DNA of 64,000 bases. Origin: an uncultured Clostridia bacterium (GTDB lineage: Bacteria; Bacillota; Clostridia; Oscillospirales; Acutalibacteraceae). Under the pieces are notes generated by a model. The model worked only from the letters and a program-made list of their open reading frames with translations. It was not told the DNA's origin and ran no database searches. The position numbers and the translations under genes are program-made. Numbering within the stretch: position 1 is the first letter of the stretch; each line of letters opens with the position of its first letter. Positions 1 to 11,359 of this stretch are shown one piece after another. The DNA is taken from NCBI GenBank assembly GCA_945983355.1, contig CAMFSU010000020.1:1-64000 (forward strand), written 5' to 3'.

Positions 1-1140
1 CCCTCAAAAATATATATGGCTGATGGTAGCGAATTACCAATTGAAATTTTGTGTGGCAGACCGGGTTATATCAACTTTTTAGATGCGTTTAACTCTTGGC
101 AGCTTGTTAAAGAATTAAAGGAAGCATTGGGACTTCCCGCAGTTACCTCCTTTAAGCATGTAAGCCCCACAAGTGCTGCAGTCGGCACAATTTTGCCCGA
201 AAAGCTTAAAAAGGCCTGCTTTGTTGATGATATCGAAGGGCTAGACGATTCCTTACTTGCTTGTGCATATGCAAGGGCTCGCGGTACTGACCGTATGTGC
301 TCCTTCGGTGACTGGGTTGCCCTATCTGATAAATGCGATGTTACCACAGCACTTTTAATTAAGCGCGAGGTATCTGACGGTGTAATCGCCCCCGATTATG
401 ACCCCGAAGCATTAGAAATTTTAAAATCAAAAAGAAACGGCAACTATAATATAGTTAAAATTGACCCTGACTATATACCTGCTCCACAAGAAACCAAGCA
501 GGTTTATGGTATTACCTTTGAACAGGGTCGCAATAATTTTAAAATCGATAACGACTTACTTTCAAATTTAGTTACTGAAAACAAAAATTTACCCGATAAT
601 GCAAAGCGTGATTTAATAATTTCACTTATTACATTAAAATACACACAATCTAACTCGGTTTGCTTTGCGGTTGACGGTCAGGCAATCGGTGTTGGTGCAG
701 GTCAACAGTCCCGTATACACTGCACCCGTCTTGCAGGCAGCAAGGCAGACACCTGGTTTTTGCGCCAGTACGACAAAGTGTTAAACCTTCCCTTCTTGCC
801 CGAAATTGCCCGTCCCACACGTGACAATGTAATTGACGGTTATATTAACCGTAACGAAGAAGATGTTTGTGCCGACGGTAATTGGCAAAAATATTTTACC
901 ACACAGCCCGCACCCTTAACCGACGATGAAATTAAGGAATATTTAAAAACTATTTCGGGCGTTTCACTTGGCTCTGATGCATTCTTCCCCTTTGATGATA
1001 ACATTGAAAGAGCATACAGAAGCGGTGTTTCTTATATTGCAGAACCCGGTGGCTCTATCCGTGATGATGCTGTAATTGACTGCTGTAATAAATACGGCAT
1101 TGCAATGGCGTTTACTGGTATGCGCTTATTCCACCACTAA
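1..1140 (+). CDS. purH: Phosphoribosylaminoimidazolecarboxamide (AICAR) formyltransferase, stand-alone PurH C-terminal-type; 5' end truncated by window edge
   Basis: Frame is open upstream of the ORF-track ATG at 16 (PSKIY-MADGSELPIEILCGRPGYINFLDAFNSWQLVKELK); SFKHVSP Lys-His motif of AICAR transformylase; no IMP cyclohydrolase domain in the visible part. Confidence 0.93.
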   Translation, partial: PSKIYMADGSELPIEILCGRPGYINFLDAFNSWQLVKELKEALGLPAVTSFKHVSPTSAAVGTILPEKLKKACFVDDIEGLDDSLLACAYARARGTDRMCSFGDWVALSDKCDVTTALLIKREVSDGVIAPDYDPEALEILKSKRNGNYNIVKIDPDYIPAPQETKQVYGITFEQGRNNFKIDNDLLSNLVTENKNLPDNAKRDLIISLITLKYTQSNSVCFAVDGQAIGVGAGQQSRIHCTRLAGSKADTWFLRQYDKVLNLPFLPEIARPTRDNVIDGYINRNEEDVCADGNWQKYFTTQPAPLTDDEIKEYLKTISGVSLGSDAFFPFDDNIERAYRSGVSYIAEPGGSIRDDAVIDCCNKYGIAMAFTGMRLFHH

Positions 1141-1161
1141 TTTTTTAGGAGTTATATTATA

Positions 1162-2400
1162 ATGAACTTTTTTGAAGAACTTAAAAACTATGACAGAGAG
1201 GTTGCTTTGGCTTGTGAAAACGAGCTTAACAGACAGCGTCATAATATTGAGCTTATTGCTTCTGAAAACATTGTTTCCCCCGCTGTTTTACTTGCAGCAG
1301 GCGGTGTTTTAACCAACAAATATGCCGAGGGTTACCCCACAAAGCGTTATTACGGCGGTTGCTACTGCGTTGATGTTGTTGAAGATATCGCACGCGAGCG
1401 TGTTAAAAAGCTTTTTGGCTGTAATTTTGCAAATGTTCAGCCACACAGCGGTGCAAATGCAAACCTTGCAACATTTTTCGCACTTGTAAACCCGGGTGAC
1501 ACAGTTATGGGTATGAACCTACAACAAGGCGGTCACTTATCTCACGGCTCACCTGTTAACATTTCGGGTAAATATTTTAACATTGTGCCTTACGGTGTTA
1601 ATAATGAAACCGAAATGATTGACTATGACGAAATGCTTAAAATAGCAAAAGAATGTCAGCCAAAGCTTATTGTTGTTGGTGCAAGTGCTTATTCAAGAAT
1701 TATTGACTTTAAGCGTTGCCGCGAAATTGCTGATGAGGTTAATGCATATTTAATGGTTGATATGGCACACATTGCAGGTCTTGTTGCCGCAGGAGTTCAT
1801 CCATCTCCCATTCCTTATGCTCATGTTGTTACCTCTACAACCCATAAAACCCTTCGTGGCCCACGCGGCGGCTTAATTCTCACAAATGATGAAGAGCTTG
1901 CCAAGAAAATCGACAAGGCCGTTTTCCCAGGCACACAAGGCGGTCCTTTAATGCACATTATCGCTGCTAAGGCCGTTTCCTTTGGCGAAGCACTTACCGA
2001 TGAATATAAAGAATATCAAAAGCAGGTTGTTAAAAATGCTGCTGCTTTAGCTGAAGCGCTTAAAGAACAAGGTTTTAAGCTTGTATCAAATGGCACAGAC
2101 AACCACCTTATGCTTTTAAACCTTGTTAAAGAAGGTATTACAGGTAAAGAGCTTGAACACCGTCTTGATGAGGTACACATCACCGCAAACAAAAATACTA
2201 TTCCCAACGACCCACAAAGTCCGTTTATTACAAGTGGTTTACGTATTGGTACACCCGCAGTTACAACACGCGGCTTTAAGGAAGAAGAAATGAAGAAAAT
2301 CGCTAAATGGATTAGAGATATTGTTGACGATTTCGATGCTAATAAAGAGCGTGTTTCAAAAGAAGTACAGGAATTATGCGCTAACTTCCCTATTTATTAA
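1162..2400 (+). CDS. glyA: Serine hydroxymethyltransferase
   Basis: Full-length 412 aa; PLP-lysine motif [18 protein letters not shown] taggag upstream. Confidence 0.98.
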   Translation: MNFFEELKNYDREVALACENELNRQRHNIELIASENIVSPAVLLAAGGVLTNKYAEGYPTKRYYGGCYCVDVVEDIARERVKKLFGCNFANVQPHSGANANLATFFALVNPGDTVMGMNLQQGGHLSHGSPVNISGKYFNIVPYGVNNETEMIDYDEMLKIAKECQPKLIVVGASAYSRIIDFKRCREIADEVNAYLMVDMAHIAGLVAAGVHPSPIPYAHVVTSTTHKTLRGPRGGLILTNDEELAKKIDKAVFPGTQGGPLMHIIAAKAVSFGEALTDEYKEYQKQVVKNAAALAEALKEQGFKLVSNGTDNHLMLLNLVKEGITGKELEHRLDEVHITANKNTIPNDPQSPFITSGLRIGTPAVTTRGFKEEEMKKIAKWIRDIVDDFDANKERVSKEVQELCANFPIY

Positions 2401-2411
2401 GGAGCATTTAA

Positions 2412-3677
2412 ATGAAAATAATGGTTGTAGGTGGTGGCGGTCGTGAACACGCCATCATTAAAAAGCTAAAAGAAAATAAAGAAATTACTGAAATTTTTGC
2501 GCTTCCCGGCAACGGCGGTATGGCAAAGGATGTAACACTTGTAAATATCGGTGCGAAAGATATCCCCGCTATTGTTGACTTTGCAAAAAATAATGATATT
2601 GACTATGCAGTGGTTGCCCCAGATGACCCGCTTGTGCTTGGCTGTGTTGATGCCTTAAACGAAATTGGTATTGATTGCTTTGGCCCGAATAAAGCCGCCG
2701 CAATTATTGAAGGCAGTAAGGTTTTTTCAAAAAATCTTATGAAAAAATATAATATTCCAACTGCGGAATATGAAGTTTTTACCGATTTAGATGCAGCTCT
2801 TTCCTACCTTGAAACTGCACCTATTCCCACCGTTATTAAAGCAGATGGTTTAGCACTTGGTAAAGGTGTTATAATTGCCGAAACACGCGAGGATGCAAAA
2901 AACGCAGTTAAATCAATGATGCAGGATAAGATTTTCGGCGAAAGCGGAAGTCAAGTTGTAATAGAAGAATTTTTAACCGGCCCTGAGGTTTCAGTTTTGT
3001 CCTTTACAGACGGTGAAACCGTTGTGCCAATGGTTTCTTCTATGGACCACAAGCGCGCATTAGATGGTGATAACGGTCTTAATACGGGTGGTATGGGTAC
3101 TATTGCCCCCAACCCCTATTACACCGATGAAATTGCAAAAGAATGTATGGAAAAAATATTTATTCCAACTATAAACGCAATGAACAGTGAAAACCGCACC
3201 TTTAAGGGTTGTCTTTACTTCGGCTTAATGCTCACCCCTAAGGGACCAAAGGTAATTGAATATAACTGTCGCTTCGGTGACCCTGAGACACAGGTTGTGC
3301 TTCCCCTTCTTGATAGCGACCTATTAACCGTTATGAAAGCCACAACAAACGGCACCTTAAAGAACTGTGAGGTTAAATTCAAAAACGGTGCTGCCGCCTG
3401 TGTTGTAATGGCTTCCCACGGTTATCCACAAAAATATGACAGCGGCTTTGCATTAAACATCCCCGAAAGCGTTGCTGACAGCGTTTATGTTGCAGGTGCT
3501 AAATTAGACGGTAATACCTTAAAAACCGCAGGTGGCCGAGTTCTCGGCGTTACTGCAACCGCAAATAATTTGGGCGATGCCATAAAGCTCGCTTACGATA
3601 AAGTAAATTATGTTCACTTTGAAAATGCATATTACCGCAAGGATATTGGCAAAAAAGCAATGGAGGTTTTAAAATAA
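2412..3677 (+). CDS. purD: Phosphoribosylamine--glycine ligase
   Basis: MKIMVVGGGGREHAI N-terminus, ATP-grasp architecture, 421 aa. Confidence 0.97.
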   Translation: MKIMVVGGGGREHAIIKKLKENKEITEIFALPGNGGMAKDVTLVNIGAKDIPAIVDFAKNNDIDYAVVAPDDPLVLGCVDALNEIGIDCFGPNKAAAIIEGSKVFSKNLMKKYNIPTAEYEVFTDLDAALSYLETAPIPTVIKADGLALGKGVIIAETREDAKNAVKSMMQDKIFGESGSQVVIEEFLTGPEVSVLSFTDGETVVPMVSSMDHKRALDGDNGLNTGGMGTIAPNPYYTDEIAKECMEKIFIPTINAMNSENRTFKGCLYFGLMLTPKGPKVIEYNCRFGDPETQVVLPLLDSDLLTVMKATTNGTLKNCEVKFKNGAAACVVMASHGYPQKYDSGFALNIPESVADSVYVAGAKLDGNTLKTAGGRVLGVTATANNLGDAIKLAYDKVNYVHFENAYYRKDIGKKAMEVLK

Positions 3678-6600
3678 TGGTTTACCGCGTATATGTTGAA
3701 AAGAAAAAAGAGCTTGCTAACGAAGCGAAAGGTCTTTTAAATAACATCAACAACCTTTTACAAATTAAATCAGTTACCGATGTTCGCGTTATAAACCGTT
3801 ATGATGTTGAGAACATTGACAAAGATTTGTTTGATTATTCTGTTAATACTGTTTTTTCCGAACCACAGCTTGATAACGCATCGGTTGACTTTGATGCAAA
3901 GGGCGGTTATGTTTTTGCGGTTGAATTTTTGCCCGGTCAGTTTGACCAACGCGCCGACTCTGCCGCACAGTGTATTCAGCTTATTTCACAGGGCGACCGT
4001 CCTCGCGTTAAAACCGCAAAGGTATATATAATTTCAGGCGATATAACCAAAAGTGAAATTAACGAAATTAAAAAGTATGTTATCAACCCTGTTGAATCAC
4101 GACTTGCTTCTCTCGAAATGCCTGAATCTCTTGAAGCAAAGTATGATATCCCAACAACTGTTGAAACTCTTAACGGTTTTATTGATTTAGATAAGCAAGG
4201 TCTTGCTGATTTTGTTAAAAATTACGGTCTTGCAATGGATAACGATGATATTGCCTTTTGTCAAAGCTACTTTAAGTCAGAAAAGCGCAATCCCACCATC
4301 ACCGAAATCCGTATGATTGATACCTATTGGTCCGACCACTGCCGACACACAACATTTTTAACCAATATTGACAATGTTGTTTTCGAAGATGAGCTTTTAC
4401 AAAACACCTATAACGAATATTTACAGGTGCGTAAAGATTTAGGTCGTACCAAACCAATTTGCCTTATGGATTTGGCAACAATCGCTGTTAGACAGCTTAA
4501 AAAGGACGGCAAGCTTGATAAGTTGGATGAATCTGAAGAAATCAACGCTTGTACCGTTAAAATTGATGTTGAGGTTGATGGCATAACTGAAAAATGGTTG
4601 TTGCTCTTTAAAAACGAAACCCACAACCACCCAACTGAAATTGAACCCTTTGGCGGTGCTGCAACCTGTATTGGTGGTGCTATTCGTGACCCATTATCAG
4701 GCAGAAGCTATGTTTACGGTGCAATGCGTGTAACAGGTGCTGCCAACCCATTAAAATCGGTTAAAGAAACAATGGCAGGCAAATTGCCACAAAGAAAAAT
4801 CGTTACCACCGCGGCTGACGGTTATTCCTCCTACGGCAACCAAATTGGTCTTGCAACCGGTATTGTTGATGAAATTTACCACGACGGATATGCCGCAAAG
4901 CGTATGGAAATCGGTGCAGTTATTGCTGCTACCCCCGCTGAAAATGTTCGCCGTGAATGTCCCGAAGATGGTGATATTGTAATTTTACTTGGCGGCTCAA
5001 CAGGTCGTGACGGTTGCGGCGGTGCTACCGGCTCTTCAAAATCACACACCCTAGAGTCTCTCGAAAGCTGTGGTGCTGAGGTTCAAAAGGGCAACGCTCC
5101 CGAAGAAAGAAAGTTGCAACGCCTTTTCAGAAACCCCGTTGCTACCAAAATGATTAAGCGCTGCAATGACTTTGGCGCAGGCGGTGTTTCAGTTGCTATT
5201 GGCGAGCTTGCCGACGGTCTTTTAATTGACCTTAACGCTGTACCAAAAAAATATGAAGGTCTTGATGGTACCGAGCTTGCCATTTCTGAATCACAAGAAA
5301 GAATGGCAGTTGTCATTGAAAAAGAAAACCTTGATGCATTCTTAAAGCTTGCTAATGAAGAAAATTTACAAGCAGTTAAGGTTGCCGAGGTCAAAGCCGA
5401 GCCCCGTCTTAAAATGGTTTGGAACGGCAACACTATCGTTGATTTAAGCCGTGAATTCTTAAATTCAAATGGTGCTGAAAAACATATTACAATTACCCCC
5501 GAAAAACCAAACTTAATGCCAAAGGCAGTTGTTGGCTCATTTACCGAAGCATATAAAGCTATTGCTGATGACCTTAATATTTGTTCTAAACGCGGTCTTT
5601 CAGAGCAGTTTGACTCTACAATCGGTGCTGGCACCGTTTTAATGCCGTTTGGCGGTAAAAATCAGCTTACACCAATTCAGGCAATGGTACAAAAAATTAG
5701 TGTTGAGAAAAAACACACTAACGATTGCTCACTTATGGCTTGGGGCTATAACCCATTTATTACCGAACAAAGCCCATACCACGGTGCATATTTAGCAGTT
5801 GTTGAATCGGTTGCAAAGCTTATTGCCACAGGTGCAGAATTTAAGGATGTTTATTTAACCTTCCAAGAATATTTTGAACGCCCCGGTAAAGATGGCAAGC
5901 GTTGGGGCAAACCCTTTGCCGCACTTTTAGGTGCGTTTAAGGCACAAATGAATTTGGGTATTGGTTCTATCGGTGGTAAGGACTCTATGAGCGGTACTTT
6001 CGAAGATTTAGATGTTCCACCTACCCTTGTTTCCTTTGCAGTTACAACCGACAAGGTTGATAACATTATTTCACCCGAATTTAAAAAGGCGGGCAATAAG
6101 GTTTATCTTCTCTGCCCTGTTTATGATGAAAATGAGTTGCCCCTTACTTCATCGCTTTTAAATACCTTTAATCTTGTAACCAAGCTTTCAAGAGAAGGTA
6201 AAATTAAATCGGCTTACACTCCAACCATTGGCGGTATTGCTGAAGCAATTATGAAAATGTCTTTTGGTAATGGTTTTGGATTTAAGTTTAATGAAAATCT
6301 TTCAAAAGAAGCTATTTTTGATTATTCTTACGGCTCATTCCTTGTTGAAACCGATGCTGAAATTGATGGCATTTTGGTTGGCGAGATTACTGATGACGGC
6401 AAACTCACCTATGCTAATGAAAGTATTTCATTAAACGAACTTTTGGGCATTTATGAAGATAAGCTTGAAAGCGTATTCAAGTGCAATATTCAAAACACAG
6501 GCAAAGATGTTGTCAACTTTAATTACACTTCAACCGAATATCCCACACCCGCTATTAAGGTTGCAAAGCCAAAGGTTTTAATCCCTGTTTTCCCGGGCAC

Positions 6601-7363
6601 AAACTGTGAATTTGATTCGGCAAAGGTTATGCGTGATGCAGGCGCCGAGCCCAAGATTTTTGTAATTAACAATCAGTCAAGCGAGAATATTGCAAGAAGC
6701 GTTGAAGAATTTGCAAACGAGCTTAAGACAAGCCAAATGGTATTCATCCCAGGCGGTTTCTCGGGCGGTGACGAGCCCGACGGTAGCGGTAAATTCATTA
6801 CTGCCTTCTTCCGCAATGCCGCAATTAAAGACGGTGTGACCGACCTTCTCGATAACCGTGACGGTCTTATGTGTGGTATTTGTAACGGCTTCCAAGCCCT
6901 TATTAAGCTTGGTCTTGTGCCCTTTGGTAAAATTATTGATACCGATGAAAACTGCCCCACACTTACATTTAATACTATCGCGCGTCACCAGTCACGCATT
7001 GTAAGAACTCGTATTGCTTCTAATAAATCTCCTTGGCTTAAAAACACCAATGTTGGCGATGTTTACAATGTACCGATTTCACACGGTGAGGGTCGCTTCC
7101 TTGCAAATGAAGAATTTATCAAAAAGCTTGCTGAGAACGGTCAAATTGCTACACAATATGTTGATTTAAACGGTAATGCCACAACCGATATTCACTTTAA
7201 CCCCAACGACTCAATGTACGCTATTGAAGGCATCACCTCACCCGACGGCCGCGTATTTGGTAAGATGGGTCACAGTGAGCGTGTTGGTTATGGTCTTTAC
7301 AAAAATGTTATTGGTGACTATGACATTAAGATGTTTAAGTCGGCAGTTGAATATTTTAAATAA
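3677..7363 (+). CDS. purL: Phosphoribosylformylglycinamidine synthase, fused PurL + PurQ glutamine amidotransferase
   Basis: 1228 aa; FGAM synthase motifs (FKNETHNHPTEIEPFGGAATCIGG) and C-terminal GATase (FPGTNCEFD, CGICNGFQALIKLG). Confidence 0.97.
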   Translation: MVYRVYVEKKKELANEAKGLLNNINNLLQIKSVTDVRVINRYDVENIDKDLFDYSVNTVFSEPQLDNASVDFDAKGGYVFAVEFLPGQFDQRADSAAQCIQLISQGDRPRVKTAKVYIISGDITKSEINEIKKYVINPVESRLASLEMPESLEAKYDIPTTVETLNGFIDLDKQGLADFVKNYGLAMDNDDIAFCQSYFKSEKRNPTITEIRMIDTYWSDHCRHTTFLTNIDNVVFEDELLQNTYNEYLQVRKDLGRTKPICLMDLATIAVRQLKKDGKLDKLDESEEINACTVKIDVEVDGITEKWLLLFKNETHNHPTEIEPFGGAATCIGGAIRDPLSGRSYVYGAMRVTGAANPLKSVKETMAGKLPQRKIVTTAADGYSSYGNQIGLATGIVDEIYHDGYAAKRMEIGAVIAATPAENVRRECPEDGDIVILLGGSTGRDGCGGATGSSKSHTLESLESCGAEVQKGNAPEERKLQRLFRNPVATKMIKRCNDFGAGGVSVAIGELADGLLIDLNAVPKKYEGLDGTELAISESQERMAVVIEKENLDAFLKLANEENLQAVKVAEVKAEPRLKMVWNGNTIVDLSREFLNSNGAEKHITITPEKPNLMPKAVVGSFTEAYKAIADDLNICSKRGLSEQFDSTIGAGTVLMPFGGKNQLTPIQAMVQKISVEKKHTNDCSLMAWGYNPFITEQSPYHGAYLAVVESVAKLIATGAEFKDVYLTFQEYFERPGKDGKRWGKPFAALLGAFKAQMNLGIGSIGGKDSMSGTFEDLDVPPTLVSFAVTTDKVDNIISPEFKKAGNKVYLLCPVYDENELPLTSSLLNTFNLVTKLSREGKIKSAYTPTIGGIAEAIMKMSFGNGFGFKFNENLSKEAIFDYSYGSFLVETDAEIDGILVGEITDDGKLTYANESISLNELLGIYEDKLESVFKCNIQNTGKDVVNFNYTSTEYPTPAIKVAKPKVLIPVFPGTNCEFDSAKVMRDAGAEPKIFVINNQSSENIARSVEEFANELKTSQMVFIPGGFSGGDEPDGSGKFITAFFRNAAIKDGVTDLLDNRDGLMCGICNGFQALIKLGLVPFGKIIDTDENCPTLTFNTIARHQSRIVRTRIASNKSPWLKNTNVGDVYNVPISHGEGRFLANEEFIKKLAENGQIATQYVDLNGNATTDIHFNPNDSMYAIEGITSPDGRVFGKMGHSERVGYGLYKNVIGDYDIKMFKSAVEYFK

Positions 7364-7376
7364 GGTGGTAATATAA

Positions 7377-9053
7377 ATGGCTTATTTATCTGACATTGAA
7401 ATTGCACAGGGCTGCGTAATGCAGCCCATTACAGAAATTGCAAAAAAAGCCGGTATTGATAATAAATATCTTGAACAATACGGTAAATATAAAGCAAAAA
7501 TTGATTTATCCCTTGCAAAAGAAACAAACAAAAAAGACGGCAAACTAATTTTAGTTACCGCAATTACCCCCACCCCTGCAGGTGAAGGCAAAACCACCAC
7601 AACCATCGGCCTTGCTGACGGTATGTCACGCATAGGCAAAAATGTTTGTGTTGCTTTGCGTGAGCCATCCTTGGGCCCCGTTTTTGGTGTCAAGGGCGGT
7701 GCCGCAGGCGGCGGTTATGCACAGGTTGTACCTATGGAGGACATTAATCTTCACTTTACGGGTGACTTCCACGCTATTGGTGCTGCCAATAACCTTTTGG
7801 CCGCAATGCTTGATAACCATATCCAACAAGGCAATGCTTTGGGTATTGATGTTAAGAAAATCACTTGGAAGCGCTGTGTTGATATGAACGACCGCCAACT
7901 CCGTAATGTTATTAACGGTTTGGGCGGCAGAATGAACGGTGTTCCCCGTGAGGATGGATTTGATATTACCGTTGCAAGTGAAATTATGGCAGTTTTATGC
8001 CTTGCAAGTGACATTACCGACCTTAAAGAACGCCTTTCAAAAATTATTGTGGGTTATACCTATGATGATAAACCCGTTACCTGTGCTGATATTAAAGCAC
8101 AGGGCGCTATGACCGCACTTTTAAAGGATGCTATAAAGCCAAATTTAGTGCAAACTCTTGAAGGCACACCCGCCCTTGTTCACGGCGGTCCTTTCGCTAA
8201 TATCGCACACGGCTGTAACTCGGTAACTGCCACAAAAATGGCATTAAAGCTTTCGGATTATGCTATTACCGAGGCGGGCTTTGGCGCTGACCTTGGCGCT
8301 GAAAAGTTTTTAGATATTAAATGCCGTATGGCAGGTCTTACTCCATCAGCCGTTGTTGTGGTTGCCACCGTACGTGCCCTTAAAATGCACGGTGGACTTC
8401 CAAAAACCGCATTGGCAAGTGAAGACCTTACTGCACTTGAAAAAGGCATACCAAACCTTTTACGCCATGTTTCAAACATTAAAAATGTTTATAAGCTTCC
8501 CTGTGTGGTTGCGGTTAACCGTTTCCCCACTGACACCGATAATGAAATCAATTTCATTATTAAAAAATGCAAAGAGCTTGGCGTAAATGTTGTGCTTTCA
8601 ACCGTTTGGGCTGACGGCGGTAAGGGTGGCGAGGAGCTTGCAAAAGAGGTTGTGCGCCTTTGCGAAGAAGAAAAGGGCGATTTCACCTTCTCTTATGAGC
8701 TTGACACAACTATCGAAGAAAAGATTACTGCTGTAACCCAAAAAATCTACGGTGGCGACGGTGTAATAATTACCCCCGCCGCACAAAAGCAGATTGATAT
8801 GCTAACCGCTTTGGGCTTTGATAAGTGCCCCATTTGTGTTGCAAAAACACAATACAGCTTTTCGGATGATGCCTTAAAGCTTGGCGCACCTGATAACTTT
8901 AAAATTACCGTTAAAAATGTTAAAATTTCCGCAGGCGCGGGCTTTATAGTTGTTTTAACCGGTGACATTATGACAATGCCCGGTCTTCCAAAAGTTCCTG
9001 CCGCTGAAAAAATTGATGTTGATGAAAACGGTGTAATTACCGGTTTATTCTAA
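7377..9053 (+). CDS. fhs: Formate--tetrahydrofolate ligase
   Basis: 558 aa; [17 protein letters not shown]-loop and [35 protein letters not shown]. Confidence 0.98.
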   Translation: MAYLSDIEIAQGCVMQPITEIAKKAGIDNKYLEQYGKYKAKIDLSLAKETNKKDGKLILVTAITPTPAGEGKTTTTIGLADGMSRIGKNVCVALREPSLGPVFGVKGGAAGGGYAQVVPMEDINLHFTGDFHAIGAANNLLAAMLDNHIQQGNALGIDVKKITWKRCVDMNDRQLRNVINGLGGRMNGVPREDGFDITVASEIMAVLCLASDITDLKERLSKIIVGYTYDDKPVTCADIKAQGAMTALLKDAIKPNLVQTLEGTPALVHGGPFANIAHGCNSVTATKMALKLSDYAITEAGFGADLGAEKFLDIKCRMAGLTPSAVVVVATVRALKMHGGLPKTALASEDLTALEKGIPNLLRHVSNIKNVYKLPCVVAVNRFPTDTDNEINFIIKKCKELGVNVVLSTVWADGGKGGEELAKEVVRLCEEEKGDFTFSYELDTTIEEKITAVTQKIYGGDGVIITPAAQKQIDMLTALGFDKCPICVAKTQYSFSDDALKLGAPDNFKITVKNVKISAGAGFIVVLTGDIMTMPGLPKVPAAEKIDVDENGVITGLF

Positions 9054-9060
9054 GAATTAA

Positions 9061-9091
9061 AGGAAGTGTCATTAGAGGCACTTCCTTTTTT
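9061..9091 (+). terminator. Rho-independent terminator of the purine/fhs cluster
   Basis: AGGAAGTG-TCATTAGAGG-CACTTCCT followed by a T-tract, directly after the fhs stop. Confidence 0.85.
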
Positions 9092-9104
9092 ATATTGAAA
9101 AAGA

Positions 9105-9135
9105 AAAAACGCTATCGAAAAACGATAGCGTTTAA
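9105..9135 (-). terminator. Rho-independent terminator of rpsT
   Basis: AAACGCTATCG/CGATAGCGTTT hairpin; T-tract on the - strand. Confidence 0.85.
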
Positions 9136-9147
9136 ATTTCTTTAAAA

Positions 9148-9411
9148 TTAAGCGTTTGCTTTGTTATAACGAGTAACTAAAGCAGATTTCTTTCTTGCTG
9201 CATTGTTCTTATGGATAATACCCTTGTTAGCAGCTTGGTCAATCTTTTTAACAGCAGCAGTTACAACAGCAGCCATATCGTCAGACTTTGCATCAATAGC
9301 AGCGTCAGCCTTTTTAACAGCGGTTCTTAAAGCAGAACGGTATGCTTTGTTATGTTCATAATTTTCTTTGCTTACGAGTACACGCTTTTTAGCAGATTTA
9401 ATGTTGGGCAT
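9148..9411 (-). CDS. rpsT: 30S ribosomal protein S20
   Basis: MPNIKSAKKRVLVSKENYEHNKAYRSALRTAVKK; start moved inside the ORF-track start because AGGAGGTGTC is the RBS. Confidence 0.96.
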   Translation of the reverse strand: MPNIKSAKKRVLVSKENYEHNKAYRSALRTAVKKADAAIDAKSDDMAAVVTAAVKKIDQAANKGIIHKNNAARKKSALVTRYNKANA

Positions 9412-9500
9412 CATGACACCTCCTATCATTTTCTCACGTACAAGTTATAATAACATAAAATGTTTAAAAAATCAACACTTTTTTGAAAAAATATTTGAAA

Positions 9501-11336
9501 TTATTGCTTATTTAAAGGGATTTGATATGTTGGAACGATTTTTTTAACAAGTGACAAAATATTTGCCTCTTCATTATACATTTGGCTTGCCATTATATCT
9601 AATGTTTCAAACAATTCGTCCTCATCAAAGCTGATTGGTCGGCCTATATGAATAAGCTCGTTTTCTGTTTGTTTTAAGCCCTCTTCGCTCATTAAAAGTT
9701 CTTCATAAAGCTTTTCACCCGGTCGAAGACCCGTAAATTGAATTTGAATATCTTTATAAGGTGTAAAGCCCGAAAGTCGAATAAGGTTTTCAGCCAAATC
9801 TAAAATTTTAACCGGCTCTCCCATATCAAGCACAAATATTTCGCCACCCTTAGCAGAGGCACCCGCCTGTAAAACCAAGCTTACGGCTTCGGGCACAGTC
9901 ATAAAGTAACGGATAATATTGGGATGCGTAACGGTAACAGGACCGCCGTGTTCGATTTGCTTTTTAAAAACAGGAATAACACTTCCGTTACTGCCAAGCA
10001 CATTACCAAAACGAACAGCAACAAATTCAGTATTTGAACGGTTGTTATAGCTTTGCACAATCATTTCACAAATGCGTTTGCTTGCACCCATTATATTTGT
10101 GGGGTTAACGGCCTTATCTGTTGAAATTAAAACAAATTTTTCGGCGCCGTATTTGTGTGCGCACTGAACAGTTTTGTATGTACCAAAAACATTGTTTTTT
10201 ATTGATTCGTTAGGACTGTCTTCCATTAAAGGAACATGCTTATGTGCCGCCGCGTGATAAACAATTTGCGGTTTATATGTGCGGAACAAATAATCCATTC
10301 TTCTGCTGTCACGAACCGAGCCGATTAAAGTTACTAAATTAAGTTCAGGATAATTATATTTAAGTTCGTTTTGAATTTCATAAGCATTATTTTCATAAAC
10401 ATCAAAAATAATTAACTGCTTTGGCTTTTGTGAAGCAATTTGTCGGCAAAGTTCACTACCTATGGTTCCGCCGCCGCCTGTTACCAAAACAACCTTATCA
10501 TTAAGATATGCAGCAACCTTTTCAACATCAATTCTAATTGGCGGTCTACCAAGCAGGTCTTCAATTTCAACATTACGAATTTGGCTTTTAAATTCGTTAA
10601 CATCATGTAGTTCATAAAGTGGTGGTAAAATTTTAAGCTGGCAGTTTGTTGCCTGGCAAATATTTAAAATTTCGACTCGCTTTTCATAAGGACATGTCGG
10701 AATTGCGAAGATTATACTATCGATTTTGTATTTTTCAGCCGCTTGTATAATTTTTTCCTTACCGCCAACAACCAAGGCGCCACCGCAATACTGACCATGT
10801 AATGCCTTATCATCATCAATGACACAAGAAACTTTTGTATCTTTATGATACGATAGTTCTTTAACAAGCGATTGACCTGCATTACCTGCGCCGATAATCA
10901 TAACCTTGCCTGAAATTTGGCTTTTCTTTCCACTTGCGTTTTTATATATAATAAAATATTTTAAACCAAAACGCTGAACTAATATTAAGATTAGTATAAA
11001 GAAATAATTTATAATTAAAATTGGGATATCAAGATGAAACTTGCTTCTAAAAACTGCAACAGTTGCAATTTCAGCGGTAAAAATACCCAAAAACAGTGCA
11101 ATGGCAATTTTCACAGATTCAAAAAATCCTGATGAGGCCCATAAAACATAATAAATTTTAAAAACATAAAGAAAAAATACTGTAACTATGGGTAAAAGCG
11201 CTATAAAGAAAATCTTTGCCAATTCATAAGTATCATATTGATTATCAAATACCGAAAAAGTCAATATTGTAGATAAAACCGTTACAAAGATATCATAAAA
11301 TATATTTGTAAACAAGTTAAGAATTCTCTTATTCAT
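9501..11336 (-). CDS. Membrane-anchored polysaccharide biosynthesis NDP-sugar dehydratase/epimerase (CapD/PglF-like)
   Basis: N-terminal TM segments; two Rossmann motifs (VMIIGAGNAGQSL, VLVTGGGGTIGSELCRQI); STDKAVNPTNIMGASKR. Confidence 0.9.
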   Translation of the reverse strand: MNKRILNLFTNIFYDIFVTVLSTILTFSVFDNQYDTYELAKIFFIALLPIVTVFFLYVFKIYYVLWASSGFFESVKIAIALFLGIFTAEIATVAVFRSKFHLDIPILIINYFFILILILVQRFGLKYFIIYKNASGKKSQISGKVMIIGAGNAGQSLVKELSYHKDTKVSCVIDDDKALHGQYCGGALVVGGKEKIIQAAEKYKIDSIIFAIPTCPYEKRVEILNICQATNCQLKILPPLYELHDVNEFKSQIRNVEIEDLLGRPPIRIDVEKVAAYLNDKVVLVTGGGGTIGSELCRQIASQKPKQLIIFDVYENNAYEIQNELKYNYPELNLVTLIGSVRDSRRMDYLFRTYKPQIVYHAAAHKHVPLMEDSPNESIKNNVFGTYKTVQCAHKYGAEKFVLISTDKAVNPTNIMGASKRICEMIVQSYNNRSNTEFVAVRFGNVLGSNGSVIPVFKKQIEHGGPVTVTHPNIIRYFMTVPEAVSLVLQAGASAKGGEIFVLDMGEPVKILDLAENLIRLSGFTPYKDIQIQFTGLRPGEKLYEELLMSEEGLKQTENELIHIGRPISFDEDELFETLDIMASQMYNEEANILSLVKKIVPTYQIPLNKQ

Positions 11337-11359
11337 TGTTTTTATCCTTCACTTTTTTA

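Noticed and set aside
5083-5634. 183-aa ORF antisense to purL
   Set aside because: Lies fully inside the conserved PurL frame; low-complexity Ser/Ala/Pro-rich translation typical of antisense reading; no independent RBS context.
7642-7887. Overlapping small ORFs inside fhs on both strands
   Set aside because: Shadow ORFs of a highly conserved gene; no family resemblance.
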